Source: Leptodactylus fallax (taxonomy: Eukaryota; Chordata; Amphibia; Anura; Leptodactylidae). Taken from it: a DNA stretch of 64,000 bases. The stretch lies in NCBI GenBank assembly GCA_947044405.1, contig CAMRHE010000332.1, forward strand, positions 1,411,001 to 1,475,000. Direction: 5' to 3'. Positions 43,598 to 55,756 of this stretch are shown piece by piece. The notes below the pieces were generated by a model. That model ran no database searches. It was not told where the DNA came from and was given only the letters and a program-made list of their open reading frames with translations. A program made the position numbers and the translations under genes. Each line of letters opens with the position of its first letter. The stretch's first letter is position 1.

Positions 43598-44856
43598 TCA
43601 TTCTGGGCATGGAAATGGCTTCTCTCCTGTGTGAATTATCTGATGTCTAACAAGACTTTGTTTATCTTTACAACATTTCCCACATTCTGAACAAGAAAAT
43701 GTCTTCTCCTTTGTGTGACGTCTCTCATGTTTAGCCAGAGCTGATTTGTCCACAAACCATTTCCCACATTCTGAACATGAATATGGCTTCTCCCCTGTGT
43801 GAGTTCTCTGATGTTTAACAAGATCTGATTTCTGGATAAAACATTTTCCACATTCTGAACATGAATATGGCTTCTCCCCTGTGTGATGTCTCTCATGTTT
43901 AACCAGAATTGATTTGTCCACAAAGCATTTCCCACATTCTGAACATGAAAATGGCTTCTCCCCCGTGTGAATTCTCTGGTGTCTATCAAGATCTGATTTC
44001 TGGCTAAAACATTTGGAACATTCTAAACATGAATATGGCTTCTCTCCTGTGTGAATTCTCTGGTGTCTATCAACATCTGATTTCTGGTAAAAACATTTCC
44101 CACATTCTGAACATGAAAATGGCTTCTCCCCTGTGTGAGTTTTTAGATGGTTAAGAAGATATTTTTTCTGGCAAAAACATTTTCCACATTCTGAACATGA
44201 ATATGGCTTCTCCCCTGTGTGATTTCTCTGATGTACAACAAGATATGATTTACATTTAAAACATTTCCCACATTCTGAACATGAAAATGATGTCTCCCCT
44301 GTGTGAGTTTTTAGATGTGTAACAAGATTTGGTCTCTGGTAAAAACATTTCCCACATTCTGAGCATGAATATGGCTTCTCCTCTGTGTGACTTTTCTCAT
44401 GTTTAACAAGATATGATTTGTCTGTAAAACCTTTACCACATAGTGAACAGGAATATGGCTTCTCTGCGTGAATTCTTTGATGTAAAAACCTCCTTTTGGT
44501 GTTTTCATTTTGTATCAAAGTGACTGATTCAGAAGATAAGACCTGTATAGAAGGATCAGATGATAGATCAGAAGATAGGACCTGTATAGAAGGATCAGAT
44601 GATGGATCAGAAGATCGGACCTGTATAGAAGGATCAGATGATGGATCAGAAGATAGGACCTGTATAGAAGGATCAGATGATGGATCAGAAGATCGGACCT
44701 GTATAGAAGGATCAGATGATAGATCTTTGCTGTGAAGGGCTGAGGGTATATCTGGGATAATGACATGTTCTTCATATGTATCTTGTGTGATACCGACATC
44801 ATCTGCTTTATAATCTGTAGATATGAGATGTCCCTCTGAGCTCCTGGTACAGTCAT
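43598..44856 (-). pseudogene. Gene C exon 6: acidic linker and 10 C2H2 fingers (open)
   Basis: Open from acceptor CTTCTTGGCAG to the stop. The linker has five copies of the DPSIQV(L/R)SSDPSS repeat, the most of the three genes. Ten fingers have complete Cys/His pairs. Departures include TSFSC at finger 3, ECSKC at finger 6 and GKCCKDK at finger 10. It ends KPFPCPE like gene B. Fingers 2-6 match parts of gene B, as expected for shuffling by unequal exchange. Confidence 0.85.
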
Positions 44857-46327
44857 CTGCCAAGAAGAAAACTGATTTTATTGAGAAATATTAGACCTTA
44901 GAACATTTCTATACAAAAATATACAAGTAAATCACAGTGCGTAGCTCACATTTTACATTTGGGTAGGAATTATGAAAGACATTGCTTATTACATTGGTGA
45001 GCCTTGGCCATAACTTTCATGCTTCAGCCTAAGTATCAAGCTTCAGGAAAGTCAGAGAACCTGGGAATCTTTTATAAGAGGACTACAAGTGCTAGACGTG
45101 CTGATGACAGGAACCTGGCTGGTGGGTCATATTGGGGTTTGATATTTGCTTCTATTGTTTGGCATATTGACAGTGTGTTCTTTAGTACTATTATATACTA
45201 TATTGTTTACTATACAGCACCTTAATTGTTTGGTTGCACAGATATACGTATAGACATGTTGGCTGCTAGTTAGGTTCTTGTTCACACTGTTGTCATACCT
45301 TTGGCGATTATGTGCATTATTTGATATTGCTCTTTACCCCCTATATTTCCCTACGGCTATTTATCTTGTGCTATCCCCTGTGTTTATTGCATTTGCCCTC
45401 CAATGCAGTATAAATGACCACATGGTGATCTTTCGCGCCTGAGTCCTGTCTTATTTCCAGGCAAAAGATTAGGGCCGTGCGAAGGGAATTTCTAAAACAA
45501 AGAAACAATATAAGCAGAGATCTGACTTTTGGCAGAAGATGGCAACAACATATGGTGTAATGAAATGGCATCCATTTTCATTTTGCAGCATCCTCTCTAC
45601 CTAAATTTTCATAAAATTTCTCAAGGGTCAAAAGGATCACTATACCAATCTCAAAATTTGAAAGTTGCAAGTTTTAAAAATGTATAAATTTCAGTTTTTT
45701 TCATCAATAAATAAAAACCATATTGACCGAATTTATATGAAGCACAATGTGTCAGAAAGAAGTCTTTTGGTTAGCACTGTTGCTTTGCAGAACTCCTGGG
45801 TTCGAATCTGACCAAAGGCAACAATTACACGTGTTTGCATTGGTTTCGTTTTTGACTCCCCGCCTTCCAAGCCCCATAACTTTTTTATTTTTTTCGTTCT
45901 CAGAGCCATAAATGGTATCATTTATTAATCTGTACAATGTGCTGGGAAGCTGGAAAAATATTCAAAGTGAGGTGCAATGGGGTTAACTGTTTTAACCCCT
46001 TATAAAAATCCAAAAGTTTGCAAAAAAAAAAAAAAACTCTTAGTGTCGCCGTATTCTAACACCCATAACTTTTTTTTTTTGTGTACAGAGATGCATTTTG
46101 TGGGGGCAGATGTACTTTTTAGTTATACCTTTTTGGGAAATGTCTGATGTTTTGATCCTTTATGTTTATAAATTTTTATTTCAAATCTAGGGAAAGGGGA
46201 GTGATTTGAATTTTTGTTGTTTTATTGTTCTGTTTTTTTTTACTATTTTATTAGCACCCCTTAGGGGGCTTGAACCAGCAATCGTTTGATTACAAGTCCC
46301 ATAAATTTGGACCAGCCTCAATAGCTA

Positions 46328-47260
<933 letters not shown>

Positions 47261-48048
47261 TATATTCCGATAGCAGACCTGGGAACAGGTCGGCTACCGT
47301 AATCTTGCTATATATATACTGTATATGAAAATTAGAATAGTTAAAACACAATGTGAACAAGCTCTTATTTAGTGGTGACTCCTCACCTGTGCGGTTCCCT
47401 GTAGGAATGTCCTCCTTACACTCCTCATCTCCCCTCACATATGTCTCCGGAGCATTAATATTCTTCAGATCTTCACCCACATACAAAAGCTGTGAAGCAA
47501 ATATTGTAAAAGTCACCAGACGGATGGAGAAGTCACGTGGGAGGTTTTATAGGAGAAGAAAAGATCATTCATTATCATGACCACCAAAACTGACAGCAGG
47601 AGTTATCTGAGCAAATAGCTGCAGGTCTCCTGGATAAATCCACCATGTTGGCTCCTTATTCCAACCAGCAGCCTCCATAGCCAGAAAACTGTGAGAAGAT
47701 CCAGACAACATGTCATGTCTATGGTCAGCTTTATCCTGCCATCTCCACCTTTCTCATTACACAAGTAGGAAACATCTAATACTGTGGGATAAAACCAGAC
47801 TGACCCCGAGACCTTCACAGCCCTTCTACAGGGCAGAGGGAAGATTTCATGTCACCTTATCTCCATCTACCTGATCATCCTGGGGAAAGACATTTTCTTC
47901 CTTACAATCCTGTGCTAGAAGAGGACTGGGACATCTCTCCGCTGATGTTCTCTTACTGGATGGAACTGGAGGAAACACATACAGGGACTGAATTCATTCT
48001 TTCCATACAGATAATGAGAGGCCGTGTGTATTTAGTCATGTCTATTAC

Positions 48049-48172
48049 CTGCTGATGTGAGGGGCTGCTGATCCTCCATCATCACCTCCTTGTACACATC
48101 TTTGTGTCCTTCTAAATACTCCCACTCCTCCATGGAGAAATAGACAGTGACATCCTGACACCTTATAGGAAC
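48049..48172 (-). pseudogene. Gene C exon 3: KRAB-A-like box (intact exon)
   Basis: Identical in outline to the A and B exons ([18 protein letters not shown]), 124 nt with conserved splice sites. It lies downstream of the frameshift in exon 2, so it would not be read in frame from the normal start. Confidence 0.8.
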
Positions 48173-48250
48173 CTGACAACACAATGATACAGTCATCACC
48201 AGATCCCTTCATAGCTCCTGTATAATGTCCCACATTCCCAGCAGTGTCAC

Positions 48251-48432
48251 CTCTCCAGTCAGCAGCTCAATCATCTTGTTGGTGAGTTCTAGGATCTTCT
48301 GTCCATTGATCTCCTCCTCTGTATCAGGGAGTGAGGTGGAGGCCCCGGGATTGGGCTCAGGGTTCTCCCCCATCCTTCAGACACAGGAGCCTGACAGCGC
48401 CCACTAGAGGTCTTCTTCACTACTGTGTAATC
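48251..48432 (-). pseudogene. Gene C exon 2 with one-base deletion
   Basis: Matches [20 protein letters not shown] up to SLI, then CAGAGG replaces CATGAGG. The frame shifts, and TAG follows after about ten residues. Acceptor is CCATAAACAG (CCATAACCAG in A and B); the donor is unchanged. Confidence 0.85.
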
Positions 48433-48515
48433 CTGTTTATGGAGAGACACATTAATAAATATCACTACATACATGTCCAGAAAAATATCACTACATACAT
48501 GTCAGGGTCTCTCAC

Positions 48516-49153
48516 CTCTCCAGTCATATCATCTGTTATTACTATAGATAAGAATGATGTAATGTGACATCATCAGAATCTCTCACCTCTCCAGTCATAT
48601 CATCTGTTATTACTATAGATAAGAATGATGTAATGTGGGATTATTAAAAACCCCACCCCCCAAACAAAAAAAACGGTTATAATAAAAAAAAAAAAACCCC
48701 CAGATGTAAGTGACATCATCAGAATCCTCACCTCTCCAGTCATATCATCTGTTATTACTATAGATAAGAATGATGTAATGTGACATCATCAGAATCTCTC
48801 ACCTCTCCAGTCATATCATCTGTTATTACTATAGATAAGAATGATGTAATGTGACATCATCAGAATCTCTCACCTCTCCAGTCATATCATCTGTTATTAC
48901 TATAGATAAGAATGATGTAATGTGACATCATCAGAATCTCTCACCTCTCCAGTCAACATCTGTTATTACTATAGATAAGAATGATGTAATGTGACATCAT
49001 CAAATCTCTCACCTCTCCCGCATATCATCTGTTATTACTATAGATAAGAATGATGTAATGTGACATCATCAGAATCTTTCACCTCTCCAGTCATATCATC
49101 TGTTATTACTATAGATAAGAATGATGTAATGTGACATCATCAGAATCTCTCAC
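48516..49153 (-). repeat. Intron 1 tandem repeat of gene C, about 8 x 71 bp, with an insertion
   Basis: Same splice-like 71-bp unit as in A and B. The period is disturbed by an insertion of about 74 bp at about 48638-48711 (ATTATTAAAAACCCCACCCC, A-runs, CCCCCAGATGTAA) and by small deletions in two units (CAACATC, CGCATATC). Confidence 0.88.
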
Positions 49154-49231
49154 CCCTCCAGTAAGCTGGTACAGTATCTCTAGGGTGAGATTTATTAGAC
49201 TTTCTGCCATCTTGCCCCTCTCTCTTTCCAT

Positions 49232-50130
49232 CCTTGACTGGTCAGTCAGGTAAACGTCAATAGACAGGATTCAACCAGAATGAAAAGAAATGGAGTTACT
49301 GGGAATAACAAGATAAAACATGTGATTTCCTGCCCTAAACAATATCCCGGTAGAGGGATTCCTAGTATTACACGTATCTATAGTGATAGGTGTCCCTGTC
49401 TCCCAGCAGGATACTGTGCTGTACTATAGTCACTATGGGACAGTATGTCGCCGCAGAGACGTCTGGGACAGTCCTTCACGGGGTGGTACGCGAATGGCAA
49501 GTTGCGATAAAAGTGGTCGTGGCCTTTTAACGGCGCAGTTACATATATTTACACCTCAGATTGTTACTGATCAATTAAAGTAAACAATTGCGCCATTTTT
49601 CTTTACGCCATTTAGTGATCACTTTAAATATTTTCTGGTGATACTGAATATAAATATATATATAAATATGTTCTCATAATAATAAAAATTACTAAAGTCT
49701 TATTTTATCATTTTTTATTAGGTATGCTTTTTCTTTCTTTGCATATATATGATAGACCAGTACATTGTATGCTTAGGAAATATATTGTTAAATATATAAT
49801 GTACTGGCCTATAGAGACCTCTATATGTGTAATAGACTCAGTAGTGAAAGAAGATTTTACTAATGAACTAGTTAATGATAATCAGTTATATAATATATAT
49901 ACACACATACCTCCTCCTGTACTGCTGTATACTAGGTATATACTCACTCTTGGGTTACAGGACCTGTGATGATGTCATGTGATCAGTCCTATGTGTGGGA
50001 GGAGCCAAGTGATTACATGATGAGGTGTTACCCGGTTACTGCTCAGTGTATACAGGACTCTGCTGTGCTGGTTGTGGTCGGTGCTGGATGAGCTGAAGTG
50101 TACGTGTCAGGATCAGGATGTAGTTACAGT
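49232..50130 (-). promoter_or_regulatory. Upstream region of gene C, uninterrupted
   Basis: The only module where the proximal block, the TGTCGCCGCAGAGACGTCTG block, the AT-rich stretch and the pre-minisatellite block run without a transposon. It therefore gives the empty sites for the DD35E insertion (near 49445) and the Penelope-like insertion (near 49773-49786). Promoter role inferred. Confidence 0.4.
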
Positions 50131-51999
50131 GTGGATGTAGCAGAGCTGTGTGTGTATGACGTGTATGGAGCAGAGCCGTGTGTGTATGATGTGTATGGAG
50201 CAGAGCCGTGTGTGTATGATGTGTATGGAGCAGAGCCGTGTGTGTATGATGTGTATGGAGCAGAGCTGTGTGTGTATGATGTGTATGGAGCAGAGCCGTG
50301 TGTGTATGATGTGTATGGAGCAGAGCTGTGTGTGTATGATGTGTATGGAGCAGAGCCGTGTGTGTATGACGTGTATGGAGCAGAGCCGTGTGTGTATGAT
50401 GTGTATGGAGCAGAGCTGTGTGTGTATGATGTGTACGGAGCAGAGCTGTGTGTGTATGATGTGTATGGAGCAGAGCTGTGTGTGTATGATGTGTATGGAG
50501 CAGAGCCGTGTGTGTATGATGTGTACGGAGCAGAGCCGTGTGTGTATGATGTGTATGGAGCAGAGCTGTGTGTGTATGACGTGTATGGAGCAGAGCTGTG
50601 TGTGTATGATGTGTATGGAGCAGAGCTGTGTGTGTGTGATGTATATGTAGCAGAGCTGTGTGTGTATGACGTGTATGTAGCAGAGCTGTGTGTGTGACAG
50701 CTGTGTGTGTAGCGTGTATGGAGCAGAGCGTGTGTGTGTATGACGTGTATGTGCAGAGCTGTGTGTGTATGATGTGTACGGAGCAGAGCTGTGTGTGTAT
50801 GATGTGTATGGAGCAGAGCTGTGTGTGTATGATGTGTATGGAGCAGAGCTGTGTGTGTATGATGTGTATGGAGCAGAGCTGTGTGTGTATGACTGTGTAT
50901 GGAGCAGAGCTGTGTGTGTATGACGTGTATGGAGCAGAGCCGTGTGTGTGATGACGTGTATGGAGCAGAGCCGTGTGTGTATGATGTGTATGGAGAAGAG
51001 CCGTGTGTGTATGATGTGTATGGAGCAGAGCCGTGTGTGTATGATGTGTATGGAGCAGAGCTGTGTGTGTATGACGTGTATGGAGCGAGCCGGGGAAGCG
51101 GGGGCGAGCCGTGTGTGTATGGCGTGTATGGAGCAGAGCTGTGTGTGTATGATGTGTATGGAGCAGAGCTGTGTGTGTATGATGTGTATGGAGCAGAGCC
51201 GTGTGTGTATGATGTGTGCGGACAGAGCCGTGTGTGTATGATGTGTATGGAGCAGAGCCGTGTGTGTATGATGTGTATGGAGCAGAGCCGTGTGTGTATG
51301 ACGTGTATGTAGCAGAGCCGTGTGTGTATGACGTGTATGTAGCAGAGCCGTGTGTGTGCGTGTGTAGGAGGCAGAGCCGTGTGTGTATGATGTGTATGGA
51401 GCAGAGCCGTGTGTGTATGATGTGTGCTGTGTGTGTATGATGTGTATGGAGCAGAGCCGTGTGTGTATGATGTGTATGGAGCAGAGCCGTGTGGTTGTGT
51501 GTGGGGAGCAGAGCTGTGTGTGTATGATGTGTATGGAGCAGAGCTGTGTGTGTATGATGTGTATGGAGCAGAGCTGTGTGTGTGTATGGAGAGAGCCGTG
51601 TGTGTATGATGTGTATGGAGCAGAGCCGTGTGTGTATGATGGATGGAGCAGAGCTGTGTGTGTATGATGGATGGGCAGGCTGTGTGTGTGATGTGTATGG
51701 AGCAGAGCTGTGTGTGTGTGCGTGTACGGGCAGGCTGCAGCTGTGTTACGTGTACGGGAGCAGAGCTGTGTGTGTATGATGTGTATGGAGCAGAGCTGTG
51801 TGTGTATGATGTGTATGGAGCAGAGCTGTGTGTGTATGATGTGTATGGAGCAGAGCTGTGTGTGTATGATGTGTATGGAGCAGAGCTGTGTGTGTATGAT
51901 GTGTATGGAGCAGAGCCGTGTGTGTATGATGTGTATGGAGAAGAGCCGTGTGTGTATGATGTGTATGGAGCAGAGCTGTGTGTGTATGATGTGTATGGA
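50131..51999 (+). repeat. 30-bp minisatellite (array 5, upstream of gene C)
   Basis: About 62 units, the longest array. It is perfectly periodic from 50150 to 50690 and from 51770 to 51990; the middle (50690-51770) has many indels. The 649-aa minus-strand and 199-aa plus-strand readings are artefacts of the 30-bp period. A hAT-type element interrupts the last unit. Confidence 0.95.
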
Positions 52000-52385
52000 C
52001 AGGGTCGGACTGGCCCACCAGGGAACCGGTGAATCCACTGGTGGGCCCCGAGCCCCGACCATTAGTCCTCATGATGCCAATGCAGATGCATTGGTCAGGG
52101 GCCCGATCGGGCACCGAAGCGGGTCTATTGGGCGCATATAATACTGGGTCGGGCCCACTGTGGGGAGCTTATAATACTGGCCCCCAAGTCTTTCAGTTTC
52201 ACTGACCACTCTGATAACTACAACCTCCAGCAGCTCCAGATTCTCTGGGTCTGTTGAGAGTTGTAATCCCCCCCCCCCCCCGTATGGCCCCTTCACTGGT
52301 ACCTTATACTGTATGGGGACCATTGATGGGACCATTATATTGTGGGTGGGGGGGCAGTGATGGAGGCCAATAGTCTGGGGGACAT

Positions 52386-52725
52386 TAAAGGGGTTGTGCA
52401 GGATAACATTTTTTTTTTTTTTTAATTATGCAGGGGCAGGCGAAAAAAAAAAAAAAACCCCAAACTTTCTCTCCTGTCCCCAGTATCTCCCAGCGCGGTT
52501 CGGTCCTGCAGTTCTGTTGTTTTCTTCCAGCGCAAGTTCCCCCTGCATGTGACTACCTGTGATGTCACGTGACCCCTGAGGCCAATCAGCGGCCTAAGGG
52601 AAGGGACCTGGGACGTCACAGCCAGTGAGGAATTCCGGCAAAAAGAAGACAGTGGAGCTGCAGGACCGGACCGTGCTGGGAGGACACCGGAGCATCGGAG
52701 ACAGGTGAGTATGTTTACTATGTTT

Positions 52726-52759
<34 letters not shown>

Positions 52760-52830
52760 GGGGGGGATTCACCTCTCCCGGACTAATTATAAAAAAGAAA
52801 AAAAATTATACTGGACAGTCTCTTTAAAGT
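52386..52830. mobile_element. Palindromic MITE 1 inside the hAT element
   Basis: Left terminus TAAAGGGGTTGTGCAGGA; right terminus reads TTTAAAGAGACTGTCCAGTA on the other strand. Arms pair through CGGTCCTGCAG/CTGCAGGACCG, 'CTTCTTTTTGCCGGAATTCC' against the left arm, and 'GTGACGTCCCAGG'. Poly-A/T and poly-G runs occur near both ends. Confidence 0.85.
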
Positions 52831-52855
52831 GTGGTCCATTAGGGGGGTATATTAG

Positions 52856-53266
52856 AGGGGTTGTCCAGGCATAATTTGTTATGGTTTATCCTCAGGATAG
52901 GCCATGGATACCTGATCTGTACGGGGCTGACCCCGGACCGATCAGCTGTATGGAGCCACTTCTGGCGCCTGTCCTGTACACAATACCGGGCCAGAAGCAG
53001 AAAGCTCTGTCCACTGTATATTAGCCGGGCACCTTCACTGCATCTCAGCACTTATTGAAGTCAGTAGGAGCTGAGCTGTAGTGAAGGCGCCGGGCTGCTA
53101 TACAGCGGATGGAGCTTTCTGCTTCCGGTCCGGTTGTGCAGGCAGGTGCCGGAAGTGGCTCCGAACAGCTGATGGGGCCGTGTGTCAGCCCCCTACCGAT
53201 CAGGTATTTATGGCCTATCCTGAGCATAGGCCATAAAAAAGATTAACCCTGGACAACCCCTTTAAT
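52856..53266. mobile_element. Palindromic MITE 2 inside the hAT element
   Basis: About 410 bp imperfect hairpin. Left GGGGTTGTCCAGG, 'CTCAGGATAGGCCAT', 'GGAGCCACTTCTGGC'; right arm complement GGGGTTGTCCAGG, 'CTCAGGATAGGCCATAAATA', 'CGGAGCCACTTCCGGC'. One arm of the same family is at 5113-5234. Confidence 0.88.
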
Positions 53267-53436
53267 ATGCCCCACACAGTTTAATGTCCCCCCCACAGGA
53301 TGTTATCCCCCATCACTGCTCCCACACAATATAATGGCCCCATCACTGTTCCCCATACAGTATGGGGGACCAGTGAAGAGGCCATTATGTGGGGGGACCA
53401 GTGAAGTGACCATAGAAAAATTTGGCCCATACAACC

Positions 53437-53808
53437 CCTTAAAAGAGGTTGTCCATAAACTGGAGCGACCACTGTGTCGGCCGCCAGGGAGGTGTAAAAA
53501 TAAGAAAATTTTTAAAAAAGCATACTCACCTGTCCCCAGCACCCCGTTGTCCCCTGCCTGTGTCTGTTCGGTCTCATGGCGGCGCCTCATTTCTGGAAAT
53601 CCAGTACCTAATTGGTCTTAGCGATCACATGAGGTGCAGGACTCCCAACAAGGAGTCGCCGGCATGAGACTGTATGGACACTGGCAGCGGACAACGGAGC
53701 GCCGGGGACAGGTGAGTATGCTTTTTAATTTATTTATTTTTTTACTTTACACCTCCCGCCAGCCACATGGGTTGCTCCAATTCCTGGACAACCTCTTTAA
53801 AGGATTTA
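53437..53808. mobile_element. Palindromic MITE 3 inside the hAT element
   Basis: Left GAGGTTGTCCATAAACTGG, right complement GAGGTTGTCCAGGAATTGG. Both arms contain GGGAGGTGTAAA, 'AAGCATACTCACCTGTCCCC' and GTCTCATG. No coding capacity. Confidence 0.87.
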
Positions 53809-54160
53809 TCCATCTTTCTAATATTGATGTCCTGTCCTTAGGATAGGCCATCAATATTACATCTGCGATGATACAACAGCCAGGACCTCTGCAGATCAGC
53901 TTTTCCAGGGCAGTGCGGCTACAGGTAAAGGTAACAATTTTAGGAGCCACGCTGTTCACTTGCCATACAGGGTGTAGCAGTAGGTTTAGGAAGTGCAGTG
54001 GTGCACATCGTATGGCAGGTGAGCAGCATGGCTCCTGACGTGTTATAACCTTTAGCCGCCCTGTCTTGGTACCGCTGATCTGCAGGGGTCCTGATGGTTG
54101 GCCCCTAGAAACAATTCCACTGGTGGGCCCTAGACATCCCAGTCCGACACTGTGTATGGA

Positions 54161-54394
54161 GTTGCTATAATAGTGAGCTACACTGATCTAGACTGCTATA
54201 ATATAACAGTTTATATTCTGCAAATTATCCCTGATTATTTTGGGAATTAAGGACCTTATTGGATGATGGAAACCTTTACAGATTTCTCTCTTTGGGTTTA
54301 TTTCAGCAATAAAAATGACTCTACTTCCAAAGCTGTTTTATTACTTTGAGACAATGAATAAAAATGAATATGGCTGATGACATGTGCAGTATCG
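54161..54394. repeat. Module spacer, copy in module C (short)
   Basis: GTTGCTATAATAGTGAGCTA to about 54345 is collinear with 22675-22860 and 38387-38580. It then meets the inverted spacer copy. Confidence 0.75.
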
Positions 54395-55590
54395 ACATAT
54401 CCAATAGATAGGATCAGGGCACAGGGACCTAAATAGTCACAAATACCTAATAGCAGACAAATGGGAAGTTCAGACCTGACTTTAAGTATCCCTCCTCAGC
54501 TGCTGATTGGTTCAGCGTCTCAGAGCTCTGACAGCTGCAGAAAGCTTGATATGTAGGTATGGCAACCTTAAGGCAACAGCAGCGAGCAGTTTTGCAGTGA
54601 GCAGAACACACACTGAGAATCGTAACATGTATAGCTGAATAAGTTTCTTGGTAGCTGGACATGGGATTTCAGAACTTAATGTCCTATTTACCTTCACAAC
54701 GGTTCCAGTTGCTAGTTAGCACACTGTAAAGGGAAGTATGCAAATACATTTATACAATTTAATGTTATACGTAAGATTATAAGGTATTCCAGATATGGTT
54801 GGCAGTTGGGATATAAAAAAGTGAATATAAAGTTTATATTACGGTGGATATATCAACTCCAGGAGGTGGGATGGAATACACAGTGAACTGATCACTATCA
54901 CCCACAGGACTAGTTCTATTGTGTATAATATACAAAGACATTCCACTGGAGAAGTACAGCTATCTGATGGTTCGACCAATCAGGATGGCCCACATTATAG
55001 TCAATGGCTATAATGTGGATAAAAAGAGGCTTCAGAGGATATAGATTAGACGCTCCTCACCACCAGAAGTCCTGCGTGCAGACCATCAGACTACCCAAGT
55101 GTTGTGGTGGGGGGAGAAAAGGTCCATAGGAAAGCATTTGGATGTATAGGGGGAAGCCATAGTTTCTCAAATTCCGCCCACTTCGTGTAGGCCTGTGAAA
55201 TCACCCAAAATGGGATGTTGCGAAGGTGGGTTTCCCAGTAATATTGGAGAATATATGGGACCACCAGTCCTCCGTCCCCCTTCCCAGCCAGTATTACCGA
55301 TGTGGGGTCCGGTGGCACCTAGCTTTCCAGATAAAATGGAAAATGGCTTTCTGCAAATTACAGAGATCGGAGTGTGGGACAGCCACCGGAATTGTCTCAA
55401 AGTAATATAACAGCTTTGGAAGTAGAGTCATTTTTATTGCTGAAATACATCCAAAGAGAGATATCTGTAAAGGTTTCCATCATCCAATAAGGTCCTTAAT
55501 TCCCAAAATAATCAGGGATAATTTGCAGAATATAAATTGTTACATTATAGCAGTCTAGATCAGTGTAGCTCACTATTATAGCAACTCCAT
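54395..55590. repeat. Inverted copy of the module spacer
   Basis: Reverse complement of about 22675-23870 with few differences, for example CCCTCCTCAGCTGCTGATTG (54489) and GGGAAGCCATAGTTTCTC (55150). It faces the direct copy at 54161, so the two form a local inverted repeat. No gene; frames at 55091-55410 have no family support. Confidence 0.85.
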
Positions 55591-55756
55591 ACACACACAG
55601 CTCTGCTACATACACACACAGCTCTGCTCCATACACATCATACACACACAGCTCTGCTCCATACACATAGCTCTGCTCTATACACATCATACACACAGCT
55701 CTGCTACATACACATCATGCACACACAGCTCTGCTACATACACATCATACACCATA
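55591..55756 (-). repeat. 30-bp minisatellite, inverted (array 6)
   Basis: About six units read on the minus strand (plus strand: ACACACAGCTCTGCT(C/A)CATACACAT). Inversion of the module order spacer-minisatellite. The L2 at 55757 interrupts it. Confidence 0.9.

Larger units (their letters stand above)
52000..54152. mobile_element. hAT-type non-autonomous element with 8-bp TSD
   Basis: Starts CAGGGTCGGACTGG and ends CCAGTCCGACACTG, imperfect inverted ends. Inner blocks are also inverted: CCACTGGTGGGCCC near 52036, and near 54117. TGTATGGA occurs immediately outside both ends (51992-51999 and 54153-54160). The uninterrupted sequence TGTATGGAGTTGCTATAAT is found at about 22669 and 38380. No transposase. 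Much of its 2.15 kb is three palindromic MITEs inserted later. Confidence 0.92.

Noticed and set aside
50113..52062. 649-aa minus-strand ORF, and similar long ORFs in the 30-bp arrays (19277-20392, 19479-20324, 37805-38476, 56868-57539)
   Set aside because: They are produced by a tandem repeat whose period is a multiple of three; several frames are open at once and no start, splice or domain evidence exists.
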